Source: an actinobacterium acAMD-2 | Lineage (GTDB): Bacteria > Actinomycetota > Actinomycetes > UBA12327 | Reading direction: 5' to 3' | DNA: 22,138 nt | NCBI GenBank assembly: GCA_000754455.1 | Contig: JNSE01000003.1 | Coordinates: forward strand, 1 to 22,138 | In this document: piece by piece, positions 1 through 7,111 of the stretch | How positions within the stretch are numbered: position 1 is the first letter of the stretch | How the letters are laid out: each line of letters begins with the position of its first letter | Translations under genes and position numbers: made by a program | Notes under the pieces: model-generated | What the model was told of the DNA's origin: nothing | The model's input: only the letters and a program-made list of their open reading frames with translations | Database searches by the model: none

Positions 1-24
1 CCTCATTGACGACCGGGAGCTCAC

Positions 25-864
25 ATGGACGCGCAGATTGATCTCAAGGGCGACGTAATCGTCGTTACTGGCTGTACTCGAGGATTTGGCCGCGTGGTGG
101 TGGTGGACTTGGCCAATGCTGGAGCCCGGGTCGTCGTATCGTCGCCATGGCAAGACGAAAATGATGCCCTCGCTGCCGAGATCACAGCAGCCGGGGGCAC
201 CGCGCTGAGTTGTTTGGGCGATGTGACTAACCGCGAACAGTTGCGCGAATTGGTGGCTAAGACGATGTCCACTTTTGGTCGACTCGATGTGTGGATTAAC
301 AACGCCGCATACGAAACGCCCGGTATGTCATTAGCCCTCGACTTTGGCGATGCTGAATTTGACTCGGTGAACAGCGTCAACGTAGTTGGCACGTACAACG
401 GAACCATGGCCGCGTTGCGCGCAATGCTCGAGCAGGGTCACGGAGTCGTCATCAATGTGACTGGTCGTGGCGACGATTTGCGCCCGACGTTGTACACCGC
501 ACCGTATGGGGCAAGCAAGGCATGGATTCGTTCGTTCACTCGTACGTTGCGTGGTGAGTACGGCAAGCGCGGAGTCAACTTCGTCAACTTCAATCCCGGC
601 GTCATGATCACCGAACGGATGGATCGAGCCGAAGCCGAGCAATTGGCCGAAATCAACCCTCGAACCGAAAAGCTCTTCCCCGTGGTCATGCGAGTCCTGG
701 GCGATCCACCGTCGGTGGCCTCACAAAGACTCATTGAGTTCATCGCCTCGGGCGCGGCCAAGAAGGACGGTGAGTTCCGCTTGATCAATCTGCGCAAGGT
801 CATCAAGGGGATTGGTGGCGAAGCCAAGTACCGCGTACAAAACCGCAACAGCGACAAGGACTAG
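25..864 (+). CDS. SDR-family NAD(P)-dependent oxidoreductase
   Basis: This is a 279-residue short-chain dehydrogenase/reductase, a cytosolic Rossmann-fold enzyme expected to move hydride between NAD(P)(H) and an alcohol or carbonyl. The cofactor glycine motif TGCTRGFG is at residues 15-22, the structural NNAA at 92-95 and the catalytic pair Y161/K165 in YGASK. The usual active-site serine about 13 residues before the tyrosine is not visible: the segment reads INVTGRGDD, with Thr146-Gly147 where Ser-Ser is normal. ATG is preceded by GGGAG four bases upstream of it. Substrate cannot be inferred. The C-terminus after residue 240 is basic and unlike common SDRs I know. The gene runs convergent with nadA, with six bases between the stop codons. 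The family call is secure; whether the enzyme is active is open. Confidence 0.9.
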   Translation: MDAQIDLKGDVIVVTGCTRGFGRVVVVDLANAGARVVVSSPWQDENDALAAEITAAGGTALSCLGDVTNREQLRELVAKTMSTFGRLDVWINNAAYETPGMSLALDFGDAEFDSVNSVNVVGTYNGTMAALRAMLEQGHGVVINVTGRGDDLRPTLYTAPYGASKAWIRSFTRTLRGEYGKRGVNFVNFNPGVMITERMDRAEAEQLAEINPRTEKLFPVVMRVLGDPPSVASQRLIEFIASGAAKKDGEFRLINLRKVIKGIGGEAKYRVQNRNSDKD

Positions 865-882
865 GGAGAATTAGTCCGTCGC
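851..882. terminator. Bidirectional hairpin over the SDR and nadA stop codons
   Basis: GCGAC-AA-GGACTA (851-863) pairs with TAGTCC-GTCGC (872-882), giving 6 bp plus 5 bp separated by a two-base bulge, with an 8-base loop. The stem contains the SDR stop TAG (862-864) and reaches the nadA stop (871-873, - strand). There is no T-tract, as is common for actinobacterial hairpin terminators. Function is inferred. Confidence 0.5.
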
Positions 883-2046
883 GTTAGTGGTGGGCGTCGC
901 GGCGCCCGGAAGTGCCAGCATCCGATCTAAGGCGATGCGCGCCCAGTGCGCGACGTCGCTGTGCACTTCGATGCGGTTGTTCACGTTCCCAGCGACGAGG
1001 TTCTCCAGCGTCCACACTAAGTGTGGCAAGTCAATGCGATTCATGGTCGCGCAAAAACACACAGCCTTGTCTAAGTACGTGATGGTCAGGTCGGGTCGCG
1101 CATCGGCGAGGCGCTTGACCAAATTCAGTTCGGTTCCGATGGCCCATGCGCTGCCGGCTGGTGCTGCGTCGATGGTGTGGATGATGAATTCTGTGGACCC
1201 CACGAGGTCGGCTTTGGTGACGACTTCATGGATGCACTCAGGGTGAACCAGTACTTGTACGCCGGGAACTAGCTCACGCACTTGGTCCACGCTGGCAGAG
1301 GTGAAGCGACCATGAACCGAGCAGTGACCCTTCCACAAAATGACTTTGGCAGCCCTGAGTTCATCTGCGGTGAGCCCACCATTGCTTTGATGTGGGTCAA
1401 AGACGACGCATTCATCGAGCGAAATACCTAGTTCGAGCACTGCCGTGTTGCGGCCTAGGTGCTGATCGGGCAAGAAAAAGACTTTCTCGCCTTGGTCGAA
1501 AGCCCATTCAAGTGCTCGCTTGGCATTGGACGAGGTGCACACCGTTCCGTCATGGCGACCGGTAAAGGCTTTGATCGCCGCGGTGCTGTTCATATAAGTA
1601 ACGGGAATTGTTTGATCCGCGATGCCGGCGTCGGTGAGGACGGCCCAGGCTTCTTCGACTTGCGAAATAGCAGCCATATCGGCCATAGAACAACCTGCGG
1701 CGAGGTCAGGAAGGATGACTTGTTGGTCTGCCTGCGTGAGGATGTCCGCGCTTTCGGCCATGAAGTGCACACCGCAAAACACAATGTACGGAGCATCGGG
1801 GTGCGCGGCTGCGAGTTGCGCAAGCTTGAACGAGTCGCCGGTTACGTCAGCGAAGGCGATGACGTCATCGCGTTGGTAGTGGTGCCCGAGAATAAATACC
1901 TGATCACCAAGGGCAGCCTTGGCAGCTCGCGCTCGTTCGATCAATTGTGGGTCACTAGCCGGGGGCAAGTCGCCGGGGCACTCCACGCCGCGCTCGCTGC
2001 TGGGATCCGCGGACTGGCCGAGGATGTGCAGTTCGATGGCGGTCAT
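871..2046 (-). CDS. nadA: Quinolinate synthase NadA
   Basis: NadA condenses iminoaspartate with dihydroxyacetone phosphate to make quinolinate, the second step of de novo NAD synthesis, using an oxygen-sensitive [4Fe-4S] cluster in the cytosol. Numbering from the chosen start, GHHYQ is at 54-58, FCGVHFM with Cys91, GCSMAD with Cys119, QHLGRNTA at 195-202, HPEC with Cys271 and CFCATM with Cys330/Cys332. Cys91, Cys271 and one of the last pair fit the three family cluster ligands. The frame is open upstream to 2226, but those extra 60 residues are low complexity and lie antisense to the peroxidase gene. I therefore start at the ATG at 2046, with a weak GGGA upstream, giving 391 residues. It follows the peroxidase by 34 bases on the same strand and may share its transcript. 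No nadB or nadC is in the window. Confidence 0.95.
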   Translation of the reverse strand: MTAIELHILGQSADPSSERGVECPGDLPPASDPQLIERARAAKAALGDQVFILGHHYQRDDVIAFADVTGDSFKLAQLAAAHPDAPYIVFCGVHFMAESADILTQADQQVILPDLAAGCSMADMAAISQVEEAWAVLTDAGIADQTIPVTYMNSTAAIKAFTGRHDGTVCTSSNAKRALEWAFDQGEKVFFLPDQHLGRNTAVLELGISLDECVVFDPHQSNGGLTADELRAAKVILWKGHCSVHGRFTSASVDQVRELVPGVQVLVHPECIHEVVTKADLVGSTEFIIHTIDAAPAGSAWAIGTELNLVKRLADARPDLTITYLDKAVCFCATMNRIDLPHLVWTLENLVAGNVNNRIEVHSDVAHWARIALDRMLALPGAATPTTNATD

Positions 2047-2080
2047 GTATTTATCGTCCCACAAGGGTGAGCCAAGGCTC

Positions 2081-2563
2081 CTAGGCGAGAAGTTCCTTGA
2101 TCGCCGTGACGATTTCAGGAGCATTGGGCTCCGTGCGTGGTCGGAACCGTTGAATGGAACCGTCAGCCCCGACGACGAACTTCTCAAAGTTCCATTGGAT
2201 GTCTCCAGCGACGCCTTCGGCATCATCGACCGCGGTCAATTCGGCATAGAGCGCGTGACGGTCTGGGCCGTTGACCTCGACTTTGTCAAACAAGGGGAAC
2301 GTCACGTTGTACGTCGTGGAGCAAAACTCTTGGATTTCATCGTTCGTACCTGGCTCCTGGCCACCGAACTGATTGCACGGAAACGCAACAACAGCGAGTC
2401 CTTGGGCTGCGTAAGCAGAGTGGAGTTCTTGCAGCGTGGTGTATTGCTTAGCCAGTCCGCACTTGGATGCGACATTGACCACGAGGTAGGCGCGAGCATC
2501 AAGTGCTCCCAAGGTAGTGGCGGTGCCATTAATGCTGGTGACCGGGATGTCGAGCACGCTCAT
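2081..2563 (-). CDS. gpx: Glutathione peroxidase-family thiol peroxidase (Cys type)
   Basis: This 160-residue protein belongs to the glutathione peroxidase family, which reduces hydrogen peroxide and organic hydroperoxides. Visible motifs are NVASKCGL with peroxidatic Cys35, FPCNQFGGQEPG with Gln69, and WNFEKF with Trp124/Asn125, which together form the usual Cys/Gln/Trp/Asn active site. Cys35 is encoded as cysteine, not selenocysteine. Cys81 in EFCSTTYNV sits where the resolving cysteine of thioredoxin-dependent members lies, so thioredoxin or mycoredoxin is a more likely reductant than glutathione. The ATG has a strong AGGAGA seven bases upstream. It reads toward nadA (34-base gap) and diverges from the glycerate kinase gene. 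Protection of the nearby Fe-S enzyme NadA is possible but is only inference. Confidence 0.93.
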   Translation of the reverse strand: MSVLDIPVTSINGTATTLGALDARAYLVVNVASKCGLAKQYTTLQELHSAYAAQGLAVVAFPCNQFGGQEPGTNDEIQEFCSTTYNVTFPLFDKVEVNGPDRHALYAELTAVDDAEGVAGDIQWNFEKFVVGADGSIQRFRPRTEPNAPEIVTAIKELLA

Positions 2564-2590
2564 GAAAATTTCTCCTCTTACTTACCGGGA

Positions 2591-2610
2591 GTTTGCTGTT
2601 GTTCGCAAAC
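2591..2610. repeat. Inverted repeat between divergent gpx and glycerate kinase genes
   Basis: GTTTGC (2591-2596) and GCAAAC (2605-2610) form a perfect 6-base inverted repeat with an 8-base spacer. It sits in the 68-base gap between the gpx start (2563, -) and the likely glycerate kinase start (2632, +), so it could be an operator for either gene. A 6-base match can also occur by chance. Confidence 0.3.
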
Positions 2611-2631
2611 TATGGCAGGTACGGTCACGGT

Positions 2632-3660
2632 GTGCGAATTGTGGTGGCGCCGGATAAGTTCGCTGGAACCTTGTCAGCGGTGGAAGCAGCTGAGGCGATC
2701 AAGGCCGGCTGGAATTCCTATGCACCGCAGGACCACGTGGAGGTGTTGCCTCTGGCTGATGGCGGCCCAGGCTTTCTCGCAGTGTTGGAGCGAGCACTCG
2801 GGGGCCGCTTGCTTGATGTCCAGACGACGGGGCCGGCCGGTCAGCCACTGGTGGCCCAGATCCTGATTCACGAGGAAACCGCCTACATCGAATCTGCTCA
2901 GGCGTGCGGCTTGCATCTGATGCCGCAGCTCGCTGCCCTCGAAGCCTCGAGTGAAGGGGTGGCCGACCTTCTTGTTGCAGCGGCTAATGCCGGAGTGCGA
3001 CACATCGTGGTCGGAGTTGGCGGAACAGCATGCACTGACGGTGGCGAGCCGATGCTTACTCGACTGCAGCATTTAACCGGCAAAGCGCCCAGCGATTTTC
3101 ACCTTGACCTAGTGGTGGCAACAGACGTGGATAACCCACTTCTGGGAGTGCATGGAGCCGCTGCAGTTTTTGGGCCACAAAAGGGTGCAACAGATGCAGA
3201 TGTTGCCGTGCTAGAGCAACGTTTGACGCAGTGGTCACAGCGCGCTGGTGGTGACCCCATGCAGGTCGGCGCGGGTGCTGGCGGTGGGTTGGGTTTTGCT
3301 CTCTTTCGACTCGGCGGTCGGCGCGTCTCAGGCATTGATACCTGTTTGGATGCCATCGGATTTGACGATGCGGTCGCCAATGCAGACCTCGTTGTGACGG
3401 GAGAGGGTTCCTTCGATTACCAATCCCTGCGCGGCAAGGTGATCAGCGGCGTCGCGGCTCGGGCCAGTGCGCTTGGTCGCCCGTGCCTTGTCCTCGCTGG
3501 CCGTTGTGAGGTGGGCAGGCAGGGGGCGTCGTCTTACGGAATAGATGAGTGCTGGTCGGTTGTTGAATTCACTGGATCGGTCGAGCGGGCGATGAATGAG
3601 CCGGTTGCATCGCTGGCTGGACTCGCGGCCTCGGTTGCGGCCGTGTGGACTAGCCCCTGA
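2632..3660 (+). CDS. glxK: Glycerate kinase (GlxK/GarK type)
   Basis: The enzyme phosphorylates glycerate with ATP, feeding glyoxylate- or serine-derived carbon into glycolysis. From the GTG at 2632 the protein is 342 residues and starts MRIVVAPDKF, which matches the family N-terminus (M-K-I-V-I-A-P-D-S-F). Further motifs are ADGG at 42-45, GVGGTACTDGG at 128-138, DVDNPL at 165-170, FGPQKGAT at 180-187 and GEGSFD at 257-262. An in-frame TTG at 2593 would add 13 unconserved residues. ADGGPGF replaces the common ADGGEGT, a mild divergence, and the length is slightly short for the family. It precedes the Fe-S carrier gene, as the M. tuberculosis glycerate kinase Rv2205c neighbours Rv2204c (from memory). 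Natural substrate isomer cannot be told from sequence. Confidence 0.9.
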   Translation: MRIVVAPDKFAGTLSAVEAAEAIKAGWNSYAPQDHVEVLPLADGGPGFLAVLERALGGRLLDVQTTGPAGQPLVAQILIHEETAYIESAQACGLHLMPQLAALEASSEGVADLLVAAANAGVRHIVVGVGGTACTDGGEPMLTRLQHLTGKAPSDFHLDLVVATDVDNPLLGVHGAAAVFGPQKGATDADVAVLEQRLTQWSQRAGGDPMQVGAGAGGGLGFALFRLGGRRVSGIDTCLDAIGFDDAVANADLVVTGEGSFDYQSLRGKVISGVAARASALGRPCLVLAGRCEVGRQGASSYGIDECWSVVEFTGSVERAMNEPVASLAGLAASVAAVWTSP

Positions 3661-3684
3661 CTTGGGGGTGTGACACGATAGGTA
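3657..3684 (+). promoter_or_regulatory. Possible promoter of the Fe-S carrier gene
   Basis: CTGACT (3657-3662) and TAGGTA (3679-3684), 16 bases apart, resemble actinobacterial -35/-10 elements. The -10 lies within the palindrome TAGGTACCTA (3679-3688). The -35 overlaps the glycerate kinase stop. The call rests on motif resemblance only. Confidence 0.3.
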
Positions 3685-3718
3685 CCTACACCTTCGGGGA
3701 CCAAACAAGGAGTACAGC

Positions 3719-4081
3719 ATGAGCGTTGAGACCACCACCGAAACCACCGTCACGTCTGATGGCATTTTGCTAACCGATGAAGCAGTGATCAAGGTGTCTG
3801 CTCTGCTGGAACAAGAAGGTCGCGATGATTTGGCTTTGCGCGTTGCGGTTCAGCCTGGTGGATGTTCTGGTCTGCGCTACCAACTGTTCTTTGATGACCG
3901 CTCACTCGATGGCGACATCGTCAAGGACTTCAACGGTGTCAAGGTCGTGACCGATCGCATGAGTGCCCCGTACTTGGGTGGAGCCAGCATCGGTTTTGTT
4001 GACACGATCGAGAAGCAGGGCTTCACGATCGATAACCCGAATGCCGGCGGCTCCTGCGCCTGCGGCGACTCGTTTAGCTAA
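3719..4081 (+). CDS. erpA: HesB/IscA/ErpA-type iron-sulfur cluster insertion protein
   Basis: This 120-residue A-type carrier protein receives Fe-S clusters and passes them to apo-enzymes in the cytosol. The three family cysteines are present: Cys49 in GGCSG and Cys113/Cys115 in the C-terminal GSCACGDSF. The first 15 residues are a Thr/Glu-rich extension before the conserved fold. ATG is preceded by AAGGAG with six bases of spacing, a strong ribosome binding site, and a plausible promoter overlaps the upstream stop codon. Likely clients encoded in this window are NadA ([4Fe-4S]) and the Rieske protein QcrA ([2Fe-2S]), by inference. The ErpA name rests on family likeness and on the position matching mycobacterial Rv2204c, and IscA would be an equally fair label. 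Confidence 0.9.
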   Translation: MSVETTTETTVTSDGILLTDEAVIKVSALLEQEGRDDLALRVAVQPGGCSGLRYQLFFDDRSLDGDIVKDFNGVKVVTDRMSAPYLGGASIGFVDTIEKQGFTIDNPNAGGSCACGDSFS

Positions 4082-4089
4082 TTCACCGG

Positions 4090-5274
4090 TTACTTCGGTG
4101 TTCCACTGATCGGTGGAACACCGCCTTCGCTTGCCCCCGTTGAACCAGGAACCGCTGTCGGCTCGATATCGGTCCCCACTGGGTTTGGTTGGCCAGTGTC
4201 AGGTGATGGAGTGGTTAAGTAGCGATCTTGCACCGCACTCACGGGGAATTTCCCTGCAGTCGGTTGGCCTCCTGCCACTGCCGCGGTCGAGGTAGCAAAG
4301 ATCCATGCTGGTGCCAGTACTGGTGCACCGGAATTGGTGTCCGCCATCAGGCCAAAGGTTGCCCCAGTGATGGTGATGGCAGGGCGCGCTAAGCAGCCCT
4401 TGCCGTCAGGCCCCACCGCGCACAGCAACGGCTCTGGACGTGGCTGCGAGTTATAGCGAGCCAGCGCATCGGCCGCAGAGACGACGCCGTACTTGTCCTT
4501 GAGGTCCCACGTAGCGAGGGTGCCGTTGGCCGAGTCGATCGTCGGCTTCTTGGCTCGAATGACAACAGTGACGTTGGTCCCTGCTCCAAACGTGGGCAAA
4601 TCAAGAACGGTGGGATCTCCCGTGACGGTGCGCGCTTCAGCGCTCTCGTTTTGATCAGGGAAGTACGTGCGCGCAGCGGTGGTTAATCCCAGCGCGGTAA
4701 AGAGTGGATCAGCAACCGTATTGACTTGCGCAACTGAAATGTTGACGGTGGCGGGAGCGGATGGTGTAACCGTTGATGATCCGCCCCCGGACGTAGTGAC
4801 CGGTGCTGGTTCCGCGATTGCTGTGGAAACACATCCGCCAGCGTTGTCACTGAGTGGTTGTGACAGGTCGCACGATGTTCCGGTTCCGTAAAACCATGAG
4901 GCTCGAGCGTCCTTGAGGACGATCAAGCGCGGAGTGCCATCAGGAGCGCCGGGCGTAGCGGCCGGCGCACTCCAGCCGCCAGGTTGCTCCGTGACAGGAG
5001 AGGTGATGCCGAGTGCGGTTGCCAGGGTTTGCACACTTGCCGTGGTGACGGCCTGGCGATTAGGCGTAAGTAAGGGTCCATCGGCGGGCGTGGCTGGGAA
5101 TGTCACATTAGGTGCGGGCGTGGGAGCACCGGAGGTATCTGCGCCCTCGGCATTAGCTGCCTTAGCGGTTGATCGCGAACTCAGGTCTAAGGCGGCGGGT
5201 CCGGCCGGGGGAGTCGAGGAGCAGGCGGTCAGAACGACGGCAGAAGCAATGATGGGCAGGAAATATCGGCGCAC
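4090..5274 (-). CDS. Secreted lipoprotein of unknown function with two similar lobes
   Basis: I do not recognise a named family. The 394-residue protein has a signal peptide (RRYFLPIIASAVV) ending in a lipobox LTAC, with the lipidated cysteine near residue 18, so it should be anchored on the outer face of the membrane. A Pro/Ala/Thr-rich linker follows. Two segments then resemble each other: one around SVQTLATALGITSPV and one around VADPLFTALGLTTAA. This suggests a duplicated domain, a layout I associate with secreted actinobacterial proteins of unknown role. Several cysteines (CDLSQP, GGCVST, LLCAVG, KGCLAR) could form disulfides. The tail is Pro/Thr/Gly-rich. GTG at 5274 is preferred over TTG at 5280 because AGGAG lies six bases before the GTG but touches the TTG. 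It lies on the opposite strand between erpA and adoK, where M. tuberculosis has the membrane protein gene Rv2203. Confidence 0.75.
   Translation of the reverse strand: MRRYFLPIIASAVVLTACSSTPPAGPAALDLSSRSTAKAANAEGADTSGAPTPAPNVTFPATPADGPLLTPNRQAVTTASVQTLATALGITSPVTEQPGGWSAPAATPGAPDGTPRLIVLKDARASWFYGTGTSCDLSQPLSDNAGGCVSTAIAEPAPVTTSGGGSSTVTPSAPATVNISVAQVNTVADPLFTALGLTTAARTYFPDQNESAEARTVTGDPTVLDLPTFGAGTNVTVVIRAKKPTIDSANGTLATWDLKDKYGVVSAADALARYNSQPRPEPLLCAVGPDGKGCLARPAITITGATFGLMADTNSGAPVLAPAWIFATSTAAVAGGQPTAGKFPVSAVQDRYLTTPSPDTGQPNPVGTDIEPTAVPGSTGASEGGVPPISGTPK
4096..4123. terminator. Perfect 11-bp hairpin between convergent erpA and lipoprotein genes
   Basis: CGGTGTTCCAC (4096-4106) pairs perfectly with GTGGAACACCG (4113-4123) around a 6-base loop. 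It begins 14 bases after the erpA stop and covers the last codons of the - strand lipoprotein gene (stop 4090-4092), so it could terminate erpA transcripts. An extra CACCG at 4084-4088 could pair with CGGTG 4096-4100 and compete with the larger stem. No T-tract follows. Confidence 0.6.
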
Positions 5275-5280
5275 GATCAA

Positions 5281-5285
5281 CTCCT
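5281..5285 (-). promoter_or_regulatory. Ribosome binding site deciding the lipoprotein start
   Basis: CTCCT on the + strand reads AGGAG on the - strand. It abuts the TTG at 5280 but lies six bases before the GTG at 5274, so the GTG is the better start. Confidence 0.6.
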
Positions 5286-5396
5286 AATAACGAGGGTAAA
5301 GATCAGACGCGGTGTGCGCGCCCAAGGTTCCCGTCAATACTGTTTAATCACTATGCCGTAAGGGCTTCATATTTTTTCAAGCAAAAGAGGAAATTC

Positions 5397-6377
5397 GTGA
5401 ACGTTGTCGTGACCGGCTCTATTGCCACTGACCACTTGATGACGTTTCCAGGCAAGTTTGTCGATGCCCTTATTCCGGACAAGTTGGACTCCCTATCGGT
5501 GTCCTTCCTCGTTGACGGTCTGGAGGTACGTCGCGGCGGCGTAGGTGCAAACATCGCGTTCGGCATGGGAGTTTTGGGTTTGAAGCCCACCTTGGTCGGA
5601 GCGGTGGGTAGCGACTTCGCCGATTACAACGCATGGCTTACACGTCATGGGGTAGATACCGATTCTGTGCACGTCAGTGATGACCTGCACACGGCACGCT
5701 TTGTTTGCACCACTGACCAGAACGCTTCGCAGATCGCGTCTTTCTATCCCGGAGCGATGGGACTTGCCCGCATCATTGAGCTAGCCCCGATCGCAGCTCG
5801 ACTAGGTGGCATTGACCTAGTTGTCATTGGACCTAATGACCCGGAGGCCATGCGTCGGCACACCCAAGATTGTCGTGACCAGGGGATCGCGTTCGTGGCG
5901 GATCCTTCACAGCAATTGTCGAGCATGAGCGGCGACGAAATCATTGAGCTCATCGATGGTGCGACGTACCTTTTCACGAATGAATACGAAGCAGCGTTGA
6001 CCGAATCCAAGACCGGATGGTCAGCGGATCGGATTTTGGACAGCGTGGGGACTCGAGTGACGACGTTGGGATCCAAGGGCGCCCGGGTGGAAAGCAAGGG
6101 GCACCAAGCCATCGAAGTTCCGGTCCCGGCTGAGGAGCGCATTGCCGACCCGACCGGTGTGGGTGATGCGTTCCGTGCGGGATACCTCAGCGCCACGGCG
6201 TGGGGACTTGAGCCACGACTGTGTGCACAAGTTGGATCGCTCTTGGCTACCTACGTTGTCGAAACAGTAGGAACGCAGGAGTACTACTTCACGACCGATC
6301 AATTCATCGCGCGGTTTGAACAGGCGTACGGTCCTGAAGGGGCAGAAAGTCTCGGAGCACACCTGAAGTCAGCGTGA
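5397..6377 (+). CDS. adoK: Adenosine kinase, PfkB/ribokinase family (mycobacterial AdoK type)
   Basis: This 326-residue PfkB-fold kinase closely resembles mycobacterial adenosine kinase (Rv2202c, also annotated cbhK), as I recall that sequence. Shared features are the TGSIATDHLM start, SFLVD at 36-40, HTARF at 98-102, IASFYPGAM at 113-121, ADPSQQL at 168-174, YLFTN at 191-195, KTGWS at 205-209 and the C-terminal DPTGVGDAF at 251-259, where Asp257 is the expected catalytic base. The N-terminal glycine motif is GGVGAN (47-52). The enzyme phosphorylates adenosine to AMP for purine salvage in the cytosol. GTG is the start, with GAGG about six bases upstream. The stop overlaps the aat start by four bases (GTGA), so the two genes are translationally coupled. 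Confidence 0.93.
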   Translation: MNVVVTGSIATDHLMTFPGKFVDALIPDKLDSLSVSFLVDGLEVRRGGVGANIAFGMGVLGLKPTLVGAVGSDFADYNAWLTRHGVDTDSVHVSDDLHTARFVCTTDQNASQIASFYPGAMGLARIIELAPIAARLGGIDLVVIGPNDPEAMRRHTQDCRDQGIAFVADPSQQLSSMSGDEIIELIDGATYLFTNEYEAALTESKTGWSADRILDSVGTRVTTLGSKGARVESKGHQAIEVPVPAEERIADPTGVGDAFRAGYLSATAWGLEPRLCAQVGSLLATYVVETVGTQEYYFTTDQFIARFEQAYGPEGAESLGAHLKSA

Positions 6378-7111
6378 GTTTGCATTCACCGGTCGAGCCG
6401 CCACCGAACCAGTGGCACTTACCCGACCTAGGGCTTGCTCCAGACGACGAGGACTTGGTTGGCGTTGGTGCTGACCTTGAACCGGGAACCTTGTTAGCGG
6501 CGTATCGCAGTGGGTTGTTCCCTATGCACGTCAACATGGACGATGAGCGTCCCGTGGGCTGGTGGTCTCCTAATCCACGCGCAGTCATGGACAATGTCTA
6601 CATATCCCGATCCTTGCGTCGATCGCTTAAGCGTTTTCAGGTCACGGTTGATACTGATTTTTCGGCCGTGATGGCGGCATGTGCTCGAGGGCATGATGAT
6701 GGGCACTGGATTGATGACGAGATCATCCACGCGTTCCATCAGCTTTTCGATCTGGGTTGGGCACACAGCGTTGAAGTCCGGACCAGCGAAGGTGAACTAG
6801 TTGGCGGCCTCTATGGCGTCAGTATCGGGGGATTCTTTGCAGGAGAATCCATGTTTCACGTCGTTCCCGATGCGTCCAAAGTTGCTCTGGTGCACCTGAA
6901 AGCGATTCTGGATGCCAATGGTGATGCACGCAATCTCCTAGATGTGCAATGGCGTACCGATCACTTGGCCAGCATGGGTGCCGTGGAATTACCAAGGACT
7001 GAATATGTTGTGCGCCTTAAACAGGCACTTGCTGCACCGACGATCAACTTCGAAGCGCTTAGTCGCCGAGCGGTGCGCCTATGGCTTGAAGCACGCGAGG
7101 CAGTGCAGTAA
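6374..7111 (+). CDS. aat: Leucyl/phenylalanyl-tRNA--protein transferase
   Basis: Aat transfers Leu or Phe from aminoacyl-tRNA to proteins with N-terminal Arg or Lys, marking them for ClpS-ClpAP/ClpCP degradation (N-degron pathway). The 245-residue protein shows the family N-terminal pattern VGADLEPGTLLAAYRSGLFP (residues 31-50), WWSPNPR at 63-69, GGLYGVSIGGFFAGESMF at 144-161, ASKVAL at 167-172 and the C-terminal DVQWRTDHLASMGA at 190-203. Its length is close to E. coli Aat (234). It starts at a GTG that overlaps the adoK stop. Its last 53 bases overlap the 3' end of the convergent cysteine desulfurase gene. Why it travels with adoK is unclear; the linkage may simply be lineage-specific. Confidence 0.95.
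   Translation: MSLHSPVEPPPNQWHLPDLGLAPDDEDLVGVGADLEPGTLLAAYRSGLFPMHVNMDDERPVGWWSPNPRAVMDNVYISRSLRRSLKRFQVTVDTDFSAVMAACARGHDDGHWIDDEIIHAFHQLFDLGWAHSVEVRTSEGELVGGLYGVSIGGFFAGESMFHVVPDASKVALVHLKAILDANGDARNLLDVQWRTDHLASMGAVELPRTEYVVRLKQALAAPTINFEALSRRAVRLWLEAREAVQ

Noticed and set aside
1459..2070. 203-codon + strand open frame inside nadA
   Set aside because: Lies wholly antisense to conserved NadA motifs; no independent evidence of coding.
2047..2226. 60-residue N-terminal extension of NadA
   Set aside because: Low-complexity Ser/Arg-rich text antisense to gpx, not matching NadA N-termini. The ATG at 2046 gives a normal family length.
1919..2866. 315-codon + strand open frame across nadA, gpx and the glycerate kinase start
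   Set aside because: It is antisense to two well-conserved genes and out of frame with the third, has no recognisable domain, and arises from the codon bias of the opposite strand.
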